Below are positions 56,507-64,000 of a stretch of DNA of 64,000 nucleotides, piece by piece. Within the stretch, counting starts at the first letter, position 1, and each line of letters starts with the position of its first letter. Position numbers and translations under genes: made by a program. The notes beneath the pieces are model-generated. The model did no database searches. It saw only the letters and a program-made list of their open reading frames with translations, and was not told the origin of the DNA. Origin of the DNA: Wolbachia endosymbiont of Diaphorina citri (GTDB lineage Bacteria; Pseudomonadota; Alphaproteobacteria; Rickettsiales; Anaplasmataceae); contig NZ_CP051265.2 of the NCBI RefSeq assembly GCF_013096535.2, positions 806,001-870,000 on the forward strand. Direction: 5' to 3'.

Positions 56507-57484
56507 ATGGTTAGAGCTATACAAATTAAAAAAACTGGGGGGCCAGAAGTATTAGAATTTGTAGATAAGAGCATAGGTGAGCCAAAAGATGAGGAAGTCT
56601 TAATACGTCATACAACTATCGGCTTAAATCGTTATGATTTAGAATACAGAAAAGGTACACGCAAAATTAAAGATCTGCCATCAGTACTTGGAGTAGAGGC
56701 AGTAGGAGTTGTTGAAAAGCTTGGTAAAAAAATTAGTGATGGACTTAAGGTTGGAGATAGAGTTGGATATTGCACAGCTCCTCCAGGGGCATATTGTGAA
56801 AAGCGCATTGTACACCAGAAATATTTGATAAAAATTCCGAATGATATACCTGATGAAGTTGCTGCTGCAGTATTGTTTAAAGGTATGACAGCTCACTATT
56901 TAGTTAATCAATCTTATAGAATCAGGCCTGGTGCTTTTGTACTAGTTCATGGAGCTAATGGTGGTTTGGGGCAAATAATATGCCAATGGGCAAAGGATAA
57001 AAAAGGTGTAGTGATAGGTTCTATAAGCTCTGACGAAAAAATGAAGATAGCTTTACAAAGTGGCTGCACATACGCAATAAACTACAATGATAAAGACTTC
57101 GTTTCTAAAATCATGGAGATTACGAAAAATAGAGGAGTAGGTGCGGTGTATGACCCTATAGGTTACGCTACAAGCAAGCTCTCTTTTGAATCTTTAGGTA
57201 AGTTTGGCATATATGTTTCCTATGGGCAGATATCAGGTAATGCTCCTATTAATTTCTCTTTACTTAGTTCGCGTTCGTTATTTGCAGCTGGAACTTCGAT
57301 ATATCACTACAAGCACAATAGACTTACGTTAGTGCTTACTGCAATGGAAATTTTTGAAATGATAAGAAAAAAACTTTTAATTGTACGAATTAATAAAAAA
57401 TATAAATTTGATGAAATAATAGAGGCTCATCGTGACATGGAAAATAGAAAAGTAAGTGGGCTAAATATTATCAAAGTTTCTTAA
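56507..57484 (+). CDS. qor: Quinone oxidoreductase-like MDR-family enzyme
   Basis: This 325-residue protein of the zinc-independent medium-chain dehydrogenase family has IQIKKTGGPEVLEF, GLNRYDLEYRKG, LPSVLGVEAVGVVEKLG, the Rossmann site VLVHGANGGLGQIICQWAK and YDPIGYATSKLSFESL. Such enzymes reduce quinones or other enones with NADPH. No zinc-binding cysteine set is present, in line with the family. It is preceded by a 280-bp gap without recognisable features. Confidence 0.9.
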   Translation: MVRAIQIKKTGGPEVLEFVDKSIGEPKDEEVLIRHTTIGLNRYDLEYRKGTRKIKDLPSVLGVEAVGVVEKLGKKISDGLKVGDRVGYCTAPPGAYCEKRIVHQKYLIKIPNDIPDEVAAAVLFKGMTAHYLVNQSYRIRPGAFVLVHGANGGLGQIICQWAKDKKGVVIGSISSDEKMKIALQSGCTYAINYNDKDFVSKIMEITKNRGVGAVYDPIGYATSKLSFESLGKFGIYVSYGQISGNAPINFSLLSSRSLFAAGTSIYHYKHNRLTLVLTAMEIFEMIRKKLLIVRINKKYKFDEIIEAHRDMENRKVSGLNIIKVS

Positions 57485-57794
57485 ATAACTTAGTAACCTA
57501 AAATAATTATTCATTAAGTCATATCAACAAGAATTTCATATGGTTAATTCTCTTTTTGGGAAAGTTAAAAGCATATAGCTGAACTGACTGAGATTTTACC
57601 GGACTAGTTTGAAAAACTTGTCATTCTGCTACTCGTTAGTGGCGTGGTAATGCGATGTTTTATCTATAGATATTATGTTCACAGTAGTTTCAAAAGAAGC
57701 TGAGTAAATAAGTTATATTTCAAATTAGATTTGATGTCACATCTAACATTTAAGTATTATAACTTCAATAGTATATGGAGCTGTTATTTTTCTT
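57485..57794. other. About 300-bp gap, nothing convincing
   Basis: This AT-rich stretch holds only short broken frames. One of these (near 57580-57700) reads like a transposase piece with stops, but support is too weak to name. Confidence 0.45.
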
Positions 57795-57909
57795 TTAAAT
57801 GAATGCTTTTTTCTGTTTTACAATAGTTTTAGAGTTGAGGTTATAGTACTTAGAAAGTTTACATTGCTTTATGAATTGTCTCTGTTGTTCTGATATATCC
57901 AGTAATCAT
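57795..57909 (-). pseudogene. N-terminal remnant of an IS481-like transposase
   Basis: On the minus strand AAAGGAGAACTT precedes an ATG at 57909 that starts MITGYIRTTETIHKAM and stops. A neighbouring frame continues CKLSKYYNLNSKTIVKQKKA, reminiscent of the helix-turn-helix of IS481-type transposases (a K-x-Y-x-x-N-x-K-T-V-x-K-W pattern). About 40 codons remain, broken by a frameshift. It probably marks an old insertion. Confidence 0.4.
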
Positions 57910-58019
57910 AAGTTCTCCTTTAATGGCATTTTGTTCTCATATTTTATATACCATTACACTCTGGGACCATACATATAAGGCTAAAGTGTGCTGAAAGTCA
58001 ATTAAAATTACTTAATACA

Positions 58020-58048
58020 TTGACTATATAAACTAAAAATGCTAGTAT
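58020..58048 (+). promoter_or_regulatory. Sigma-70 promoter of the 58081 gene
   Basis: TTGACT at 58020-58025, a 17-base spacer, and TAGTAT at 58043-58048. Confidence 0.5.
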
Positions 58049-58080
58049 TATATTATTAATTTTAAGTAAGAGTACATACT

Positions 58081-58692
58081 ATGAGCTATACAAGAGAACA
58101 GTTAAAAGAGGCAATGCAAGCAAAAAGTAACCTAGAAAAGAAAATTGAATCAAAACTGGAACTAGGATTAGTAATATTAATAAGAGTAGTAGCAGTACCA
58201 CTAATACTAGGAATGGCAGCTGTTACCGGGTCTCTTGCAGGTTTAGCTCTAAGTTATGTTAACTTGCCACCTCTCATTGCAGGTGGAATCATTGGTTCTG
58301 CAATGTCATTAGTAGGCTTAATCAAGGCTTGTTTTTTCTCAAAAACTACAAATCTCAACGATATACAAGAAGGCATGTCCAAAGAACATGAACAAATTTT
58401 GAGAGAATATAGCAACAGCGCTGAATATAAAATTAAAAATTATGCACATACTATCAGTAGTATTGGTGTTTCTTTTGGAGTTGGAGCAGGACTAGTTGCT
58501 CTTGGTTTTACATCACCAGCAGCTATAGGTGCTTTAACTTTTGTAGTGAGTATGATTCCTTATATTTCTTTAAGTTTCTTAATTGATAAAGCAATTGAGT
58601 GCTTTTTTCCAGAAGGAAATAAACAGCCAGGTAGCTCAGTTGATAGTGATGTGAAAATTGTTGATGGGGATGTGTGCAGGAGAGTATTTTAA
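58081..58692 (+). CDS. Unknown multi-span membrane protein
   Basis: This 203-residue protein has four hydrophobic helices in two pairs (about 28-51, 58-78, 123-144 and 145-172). Each pair is rich in Gly and Ala with GxxxG-like spacing, and the loops are polar. The tail after 175 carries SVDSDVKIVDGD. No family is recognised. In general form it is like the 47872 protein, which also has a paired-helix hairpin. It has its own promoter and no close neighbour. Confidence 0.7.
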   Translation: MSYTREQLKEAMQAKSNLEKKIESKLELGLVILIRVVAVPLILGMAAVTGSLAGLALSYVNLPPLIAGGIIGSAMSLVGLIKACFFSKTTNLNDIQEGMSKEHEQILREYSNSAEYKIKNYAHTISSIGVSFGVGAGLVALGFTSPAAIGALTFVVSMIPYISLSFLIDKAIECFFPEGNKQPGSSVDSDVKIVDGDVCRRVF

Positions 58693-58771
58693 GAGACGAT
58701 AGATAGAAGTTTTTGAAGAGGATTTAGCCCATTTTTTTGTGTTAAGTATAATTGAATTATCAGCTTAATTC

Positions 58772-59659
58772 CTAATCCTGCATAGCTAGTTGATTTTCCC
58801 ATCCAAGAATCATTTTATTAGCTTGCCTCAATGTTTCAATAGAAGGCAAATCTTCTGTGCTGAGTGGTAGGCGGACAGTTTTGTGTTCTATGAGCCCAAT
58901 GTCATGCAAAAGTGCTTTAGTAGGTATTGGATTGCTGGCAGTAAATAGAGCTTTGCAAGCTTGTTGCCAACTGTCTGCTTGAGGGTTCTTGCCGCTCATG
59001 CATTGCTTAACATATTCATGTACTACACTTGGCCAAACATTGGCAGCAACAGAAACCAGACCAGCCGCACCCTTAGCAGCCATATCAAATATCATATTAT
59101 CGTCCCCACAAAACACCTCAATATTTGGTGCAACTTTCTTATACTGAGTTAAAGTATCAACGGTGCCACTTGAATCTTTGATAGCCCAAAATTTTTCGTG
59201 GCTGGATAAGTTGCGTACAGTTTCAGCGTGAAGACTCACTCCTGCTCTTGATGGAATATTGTAAAGCATGGCTGGCACATGTGCTTTTTCAAGCAGCTTT
59301 TCAAACCATAAAGTTTGCCCCATGATTCCAGGCTTTGCATAAATGGGAGTTGTCATTAGATAGCCATGAATAGGCATACCCTTGCAAAAATCAAGCCATT
59401 CAAGAGTCTGATATAGATTCACTCCTGGTACACCAATTATAATTTTCGTATTTAATTTTAGCTCACATACAAATTCAACTAATGTGCGCTTTTCAGAATC
59501 AGTAAGTGATAAGCTTTCACCTGTGCTACCTAGCAACACTACACCATTTTCAGCTTCAGCTTGCATTGTTAGTAAACGCTGCAAGCTTTGGTAATCTATA
59601 CTATCTCCACTGCAATTAAAAGGAGTAACACAAGCAGTCCATAAAAATGTAGATTTCAA
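58772..59659 (-). CDS. dapA: 4-hydroxy-tetrahydrodipicolinate synthase
   Basis: DapA joins pyruvate and aspartate semialdehyde on the way to diaminopimelate. The 295-residue TIM-barrel enzyme has GSTGES at 44-49, Y133 in PAMLYNIPSRAG and the Schiff-base K161 in AIKDSSG, followed by FCGDDNM. It works downstream of lysC in the window, and the product supplies lipid II made by MurG. It lies 9 bases after ssb on the same strand. Confidence 0.96.
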   Translation of the reverse strand: MKSTFLWTACVTPFNCSGDSIDYQSLQRLLTMQAEAENGVVLLGSTGESLSLTDSEKRTLVEFVCELKLNTKIIIGVPGVNLYQTLEWLDFCKGMPIHGYLMTTPIYAKPGIMGQTLWFEKLLEKAHVPAMLYNIPSRAGVSLHAETVRNLSSHEKFWAIKDSSGTVDTLTQYKKVAPNIEVFCGDDNMIFDMAAKGAAGLVSVAANVWPSVVHEYVKQCMSGKNPQADSWQQACKALFTASNPIPTKALLHDIGLIEHKTVRLPLSTEDLPSIETLRQANKMILGWENQLAMQD

Positions 59660-59668
59660 TTGAAGTTA

Positions 59669-60151
59669 TTAAAATGGTATTTCATCATCGATTAGTTCGT
59701 CTTTTATATCGTTGTCAAAACTTCCGTGTTTATCTTTTTGTTCTGTTTCATTTTGTTTGTATTCACTTGGCTTGTAATCAGAGTTTGACATACTGTTTCG
59801 TGAATCTAAAAGGGTAAGGGCACTATTAAAGTTATACAGCACCACCTCTGTCGTATGCCTTTCGCTACCATTTTGGTCAGTCCATTTTCTAGTTCTCAGA
59901 GAACCTTCAACGTAAACTTTACTACCTTTGCGCGCAAAATCCTTAACAATTTTTACTAATCCTTCACTAAAAATTACAATATTATGCCATTCTGTCTTTT
60001 CAGAGCGCGTACCAGAAAATTTGTCAGTCCAACTTTCAGATGTGGCTATCGAAAAACTTGCCATCTCTTTTCCATTTTGTGTAGTCCTAATTTCAGGATC
60101 TTTTCCTAAATTACCAACTAATATGACTTTATTTATAGTACCACTAGACAT
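59669..60151 (-). CDS. ssb: Single-stranded DNA-binding protein
   Basis: SSB coats single-stranded DNA in replication and repair. The 160-residue protein has the OB-fold GTINKVILVGNLGKDPEIR, ASFSIATSESW, EWHNIVIFSEGL and a polar linker, ending in the acidic tip DDEIPF that binds partner proteins. Length and order are normal. It is the first gene of a likely ssb-dapA transcript. Confidence 0.97.
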   Translation of the reverse strand: MSSGTINKVILVGNLGKDPEIRTTQNGKEMASFSIATSESWTDKFSGTRSEKTEWHNIVIFSEGLVKIVKDFARKGSKVYVEGSLRTRKWTDQNGSERHTTEVVLYNFNSALTLLDSRNSMSNSDYKPSEYKQNETEQKDKHGSFDNDIKDELIDDEIPF

Positions 60152-60219
60152 AATTATGCTTTAAAATAAATCCCTTTATTATCTTACGTGAGAGTATTAT
60201 TGTCAAATTTAATTAAAAA

Positions 60220-60293
60220 CGCGCTTGGAGGGATTCGAACCCACGACCTTTGCCTCCGGAGGGCAACGCTCTATCCAACTGAGCTACAAGCGC
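60220..60293 (-). tRNA. tRNA-Arg (CCG anticodon)
   Basis: The minus-strand sequence has acceptor GCGCTTG/CAAGCGC, anticodon stem-loop GCCCTCCGGAGGC with CCG, and T-arm GTGGGTTCGAATCCCTC. It reads CGG codons. Discriminator G; CCA not encoded. It lies between the PilP-like gene and ssb. Confidence 0.95.
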
Positions 60294-60305
60294 AGATGTA
60301 TTAGA

Positions 60306-61094
60306 TTATTTAATAGATAAACTATCTAAATCAAATTTTTGTTCTGGATAAAGCGTAAACATAATACCTCCATGTCCAAAATGTACATTTTTAGAATTGC
60401 TTATCCGTTCTTTTGTTATCTTTTGGTTTACAGCCCATGAAAAAGTTACATAATTTTCAGTTACTGAGTGCACTTTTAAATCCTTAGTATTTATAAACAA
60501 CTTTCCATTTACCCATATTTTCCATGTATCGGGGGAAAAGTATAAAATTGAATCTAAACTGACTACTTTACAATTGAAATTTTCTTCCTCTGTAACTCCT
60601 GAAGACTGTAAGTTAAACTTTTCCATCTCACTAACTATTCTATTAACCTGCTCTTCATCAAAAAAAATGCTTTTTATGCTACCATATTGCGATAAAGTAC
60701 TCTCTGCTGCCTCTTTTATTATATCGTCTCGATCTATATAATAATTGTTGATAAAAAAACACTCCTTCGCACGCAAATTTGCTATATCAATGAAGTCATT
60801 TATTTCTTGATTTCCAACTTTTAAAATACTTTTTAAGTACTTCTTTTCTATAATCATTCCATCATTAGAATGATGACAGACCATTTCATCATTGCCTTGT
60901 CTTTCTATATATACACATAAATTTTCACTATTTAACCCTAATATTTTATGCTCAATAAAATCTTCATTACTAATATGCTGTTGGCAAGAATATTTTTTAC
61001 AAATCCCTATATTTTCTACAAGATCTTCGCAATTGCAATATGCACTAAAATTAAAAAATAGCAGCGTAAAAATAAAAAACAACTTTATATTCAT
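60306..61094 (-). CDS. Secreted protein of the 60.3-63.2 kb operon, PilP-like ending
   Basis: This 262-residue protein has a signal peptide (about 1-20, FFIFTLLFFNFSAYC) and a cysteine-rich N-terminal half (NCEDLVENIGICKKYSCQQH and LCVYIERQGNDEMVCHH). The last 65 residues (PDTWKIWVNGKLF and SVTENYVTFSW) look like a small beta domain in which W-x-x-W-V-N-G-K is followed by a V-T-x-x-x-V-x-F strand, as in PilP- or GspC-like pilot domains. It overlaps the upstream gene by 4 bases. Location would be periplasmic. Family assignment is tentative. Confidence 0.6.
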   Translation of the reverse strand: MNIKLFFIFTLLFFNFSAYCNCEDLVENIGICKKYSCQQHISNEDFIEHKILGLNSENLCVYIERQGNDEMVCHHSNDGMIIEKKYLKSILKVGNQEINDFIDIANLRAKECFFINNYYIDRDDIIKEAAESTLSQYGSIKSIFFDEEQVNRIVSEMEKFNLQSSGVTEEENFNCKVVSLDSILYFSPDTWKIWVNGKLFINTKDLKVHSVTENYVTFSWAVNQKITKERISNSKNVHFGHGGIMFTLYPEQKFDLDSLSIK

Positions 61095-61702
61095 CTACTT
61101 AATATGGTATACCAATCAAAAACTATACTAGCTCTCACTATCTCTATCATATTACCACTTAAAATCTGGTTTATAACTTTAGCATCTATATTTCTCTGCT
61201 TATTCAAGGTAAGAGATCTGATCATAACATAACCAGGAAGATTTGGAATAGACTGTAGAAATAAAAAAATATGCTTATCGCTAATTGAGCTTAAACTTAG
61301 AACCACTTCACTTCTTATTACTTTTGTATGTTCACTTTTATTGTGGAGTTCAGCTTCTTCAGGTATAGAAATTGATATTTCAGGTTCTAACATGTAGTGT
61401 TTTTTATATAGCTTGTTAAGCTCAAAATTTAAATTTGTAATGTATCTGCTACTATGTAAGTTTGAAGAAGAAATTCTTTTCCATAAATCTAGGTTTTTAT
61501 TTAGAACGACTTCTTTATTTTGAATTTCAATGATCTGTAAATTAATAGAGCGTATTTCCTCAGCTGCAGTTTGATTTTTATTATAAACCTTTTTGTTATA
61601 GATAATAAAACACGTTGATAACCCTATTAATACAATAGATAACAATAAGTAATATATGCACTGAATTGTAGCTTTTCTTTTTAGTTGAGAGATAGTCATC
61701 AA
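61091..61702 (-). CDS. Inner-membrane protein of PilO/GspM type
   Basis: The 203-residue protein has one membrane helix at about residues 14-35 (IYYLLLSIVLIGLSTCFII), a coiled-coil-like stretch (about 40-75, AAEEIRSINLQIIEIQNKE) and a small C-terminal domain with alternating strands. This layout equals PilO or GspM, which form heterodimers with PilN or GspL in the inner membrane. The helix is followed by a periplasmic domain. It begins one base after the stop of the larger upstream gene and overlaps the next by 4 bases, so the three are one operon. Confidence 0.6.
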   Translation of the reverse strand: MMTISQLKRKATIQCIYYLLLSIVLIGLSTCFIIYNKKVYNKNQTAAEEIRSINLQIIEIQNKEVVLNKNLDLWKRISSSNLHSSRYITNLNFELNKLYKKHYMLEPEISISIPEEAELHNKSEHTKVIRSEVVLSLSSISDKHIFLFLQSIPNLPGYVMIRSLTLNKQRNIDAKVINQILSGNMIEIVRASIVFDWYTILSR

Positions 61703-61703
61703 T

Positions 61704-63164
61704 CTACATTGCCTCTCCTATTTCAACATCAATAGATAGATTTTTCTCTTTAGTAGTAGGTAAGCTAGAAATACTAATATCATGAGTACGGAAATTATCG
61801 TTTAAATTTTTCTGTAGTTTCTCATATTGATAAGAAATGTCTTTACCAGATTGAAAATTAAACCTTAAAGTTGTGGTAATATAACTTTTTGCCTCATTAT
61901 AATTCCACTCAAATAATTGAAGCTCTACATCTGGTACTTTTAGCTTTTCTACATACTTAACTTGTGTGAGAGGAGAGTACTCTATTTTTGATAAAATATT
62001 ATTGATATTAATAAAATCGTAAACTTCATCTATCTTTTTTACATTATAGCTTTGGCTAAGTTTTATTAGTTTGTTATTTAAAGCACTCCGCTTTGCAGAT
62101 AAATTATCAGCAATATTAAAATTCGAATACAAATTCCGCAAACAAAAGGTGTTAATTACAATTAAAGTCAAAAGGAGGTATAGAAAAATCCGAGGAGAGT
62201 TTAAATAAAGGTAATTGAATAGATAAAATTCTTTAGTTTCTTTTGTATTAAAAACATCTGTTGGCTTATTCTTAAAGCTATGGAACAAAATTATGGTATC
62301 ACAAAAGCTATCTTTTTCGCTTATAGCTAATTCTGCTACCAATAGTTTACCTAGCTCATATGGAGTCAATATGTTCACACTATTCTCTGAAAAATTTATA
62401 ACTGATAAACTAGATTTAATAGCTTCTGATACTATGATGCAAAGGTCGATAGGGTCATTTTTTTCAAATCCAAACTTAGTTAAAGATTGAATTGTATTTT
62501 TCACTTCTTGATATATTTCACCAGCAATGATTCCTGGTAAATTATCATCAGTAAATGGTATTAAACGTGTAAATATCATTTTGTTCTCTTTAAGAACCAC
62601 TTGTCTATAGCCACCTGTTTTAGTTGCAGCAACTATAATTTTCCAGTTACTAGGATCTTTGTGTAGAATCTTTTTTGCTATACTGACTAGTTCTATAGGA
62701 AACATTAATATTCCTTTAAAGTTAGAGCCTATTTCAACAAACACGTCCAACCAATATTCTATTAAATGATTTGCTTTTGATGAAACAAATAGATACCACC
62801 AGTTTTGATTAAATTTATTCGGCTTTTCGACCAAGAGAATAGAATTTATATCGTTATTATGAGCAAAATGCTCTACTTTTGTTTTTGCTGATAGATAAGC
62901 ACTAATCCTATTTACTCTTGGGATAGACTGTAGCAAATAGTTCTGATCAGTGTGATTGAGAACCAGATATAAGGGTGCTTTTTTATCTGATGAGAGACAT
63001 GAAATTAAATCAGAAACAACTTTATTATTTTTGTCCTTAGCAAAATATCTTTTATTTAAAGTATCATTTTTAAAATATAGTAACATTGTGCCTTCTTTTC
63101 CTATAGAAAGCATAAACTTACTTTTGGGTTTTGACCCAAACATATTAACAAAGTGTATACTCAT
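61704..63164 (-). CDS. GspL/PilM-PilN-like inner-membrane protein
   Basis: The 486-residue protein has a cytosolic domain of about 320 residues, one membrane helix (FLYLLLTLIVINTFCL, about 328-345) and a periplasmic domain of about 130 residues with a coiled-coil start (SAKRSALNNKLIKLSQ). This is the plan of GspL and of a fused PilM-PilN. The cytosolic part has the alternating strand-helix pattern expected of an actin-like domain, but I see no intact phosphate motif. It is the first gene of the three-gene operon. No pilin or ATPase gene is in the window. Confidence 0.55.
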   Translation of the reverse strand: MSIHFVNMFGSKPKSKFMLSIGKEGTMLLYFKNDTLNKRYFAKDKNNKVVSDLISCLSSDKKAPLYLVLNHTDQNYLLQSIPRVNRISAYLSAKTKVEHFAHNNDINSILLVEKPNKFNQNWWYLFVSSKANHLIEYWLDVFVEIGSNFKGILMFPIELVSIAKKILHKDPSNWKIIVAATKTGGYRQVVLKENKMIFTRLIPFTDDNLPGIIAGEIYQEVKNTIQSLTKFGFEKNDPIDLCIIVSEAIKSSLSVINFSENSVNILTPYELGKLLVAELAISEKDSFCDTIILFHSFKNKPTDVFNTKETKEFYLFNYLYLNSPRIFLYLLLTLIVINTFCLRNLYSNFNIADNLSAKRSALNNKLIKLSQSYNVKKIDEVYDFININNILSKIEYSPLTQVKYVEKLKVPDVELQLFEWNYNEAKSYITTTLRFNFQSGKDISYQYEKLQKNLNDNFRTHDISISSLPTTKEKNLSIDVEIGEAM

Positions 63165-63413
63165 CTAGAATTAAAAAGGTAATTTATTGAAATTCATTAA
63201 ACATTAGATGACAATATTACTTATATTATAAGTTTTTGATAAAATTAGTAGTAATATTAACCCTTTTGTATGATGAAGGTTTTTTATATTTGTGCTAGAC
63301 ACAACTTAACCTGACAAACGAGGATTAATTATATCTCAGCTTGATATTTTATTCTCCAACAGACTGAAAATTGAATTGAGCTAAAGACTTGATTTGACGC
63401 ACGTTGTTGCACA

Positions 63414-64000
63414 TTACCATTTAGTATACTTGAACTGAACATTTTCAGTGAATCCATCTGGCATGACTGAAACTTTTGTATTCATATTTATTTTTAAGTA
63501 ATTTACTAGCTCATCAACTAATATATCAGGAGCAGAAGCACCTGCAGTAATTCCTATTTTTTCTGCGCCCTGCAACCAATTTTTGTTCATACATTTATAA
63601 TTATCAATCAAATAGGCTCTTTTTCCTCTGGAAATACACAGGTCTAATAAACGGTTTGAATTTGAACTGTTTTTGCTTCCTACAATTAACACTACGTCTG
63701 TAATTTTAGCCAATTTTTTAACAGCGTTCTGCCTATTTTGTGTTGCATAGCATATATCTTTTAAGTCGGGGCCTGTAATGCTTGGAAATCTGAGCTTCAG
63801 TGTAGCAATAATTTCTTTGGTATCGTCAATACTTAACGTGGTTTGTGTTACATAAGATAAATTATCTGGATCTTTGATTTGTAAATTGTATACGTCTTGC
63901 ATAGTTTGCACTAGAGATATAGGATTACTTACTCTTCCCATAATTCCTTTAACTTCTGGATGATTTTCATGTCCAATTAGAATTAATTCTTTACCACTAT
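63414..64000 (-). CDS. ispH: 4-hydroxy-3-methylbut-2-enyl diphosphate reductase, partial
   Basis: IspH is the last enzyme of the MEP pathway and makes IPP and DMAPP at a 4Fe-4S cluster. The frame continues past the window edge; the first visible codons read [20 protein letters not shown] with the conserved H-x-x-H-P-E-V motif. Further on, [21 protein letters not shown] with a cluster cysteine, [12 protein letters not shown] and [13 protein letters not shown] are present. About 195 residues, the C-terminal two thirds, lie in the window. The 250-bp gap before the GspL-like gene has no features. Confidence 0.95.
   Translation of the reverse strand, partial: SGKELILIGHENHPEVKGIMGRVSNPISLVQTMQDVYNLQIKDPDNLSYVTQTTLSIDDTKEIIATLKLRFPSITGPDLKDICYATQNRQNAVKKLAKITDVVLIVGSKNSSNSNRLLDLCISRGKRAYLIDNYKCMNKNWLQGAEKIGITAGASAPDILVDELVNYLKINMNTKVSVMPDGFTENVQFKYTKW

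Overview
The window is AT-rich and gene-dense and most probably comes from a Wolbachia chromosome (Alphaproteobacteria, Rickettsiales). I infer this from the oriC-like region between a CBS/CorC-type gene and hemE, short palindromic elements found between and inside genes, broken ankyrin genes, an IS4-type insertion sequence, a small ChpT-like protein, an AmiD-like amidase and the general gene set. No database search was possible, so strain and supergroup are left open.

Layout. 1-2683: the end of an IS50-like element that has cut comEC, then initiator tRNA. 3.0-19.7 kb: housekeeping genes (tmk, thioredoxin-like, KefB-like antiporter, lysC, recF, bcp, gshB, murG, lpdA, dsbB, der, pccB) with unknown proteins between them, one with a TcdA/TcdB-type glycosyltransferase signature. 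19.7-25.6 kb: a decayed region with a GH25 lysozyme remnant, tRNA-Thr, mutM, pdxH, and an ankyrin pseudogene split by a complete IS copy with a 9-bp target duplication. 25.6-32.7 kb: purQ, pstA, rplS, trmD, purC, purM, a frameshifted ChpT-like gene and a CorC/HlyC-like gene. 32.7-33.1 kb: probable oriC with three DnaA boxes. 33.1-44.1 kb, mainly plus strand: hemE, aspartate aminotransferase, SMR and MFS transporters, glyA, pgk, an EndoU-like nuclease, an AmiD-like amidase and rpe. 44.1-60.3 kb: truB-rpsO-pnp, dgt-ribD, an A-type Fe-S protein, lolD, cysteine desulfurase, a BI-1 protein, ctaG, qor, dapA, ssb and tRNA-Arg. 60.3-63.2 kb: a three-gene operon resembling a PilMN/GspL-PilO/GspM-type inner-membrane platform. 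The window ends inside ispH.

How the genes fit together. purQ, purC and purM are part of de novo purine synthesis. lysC, dapA and murG supply diaminopimelate and lipid II, and the AmiD-like enzyme would cleave the product. The cysteine desulfurase and A-type protein serve Fe-S assembly; hemE and ctaG serve haem and cytochrome oxidase; gshB, bcp, dsbB and the thioredoxin-like protein serve redox balance.

Notable points: (1) the same palindromic element sits in frame in truB and ribD in opposite orientations; (2) a roughly 250-bp dispersed repeat has four intergenic copies; (3) the ChpT-like gene is out of frame by one base at an A9 tract; (4) there is a probable chromosomal origin; (5) there are candidate secreted effectors (GT-A glycosyltransferase, EndoU) and a pilus/type II-like platform operon.
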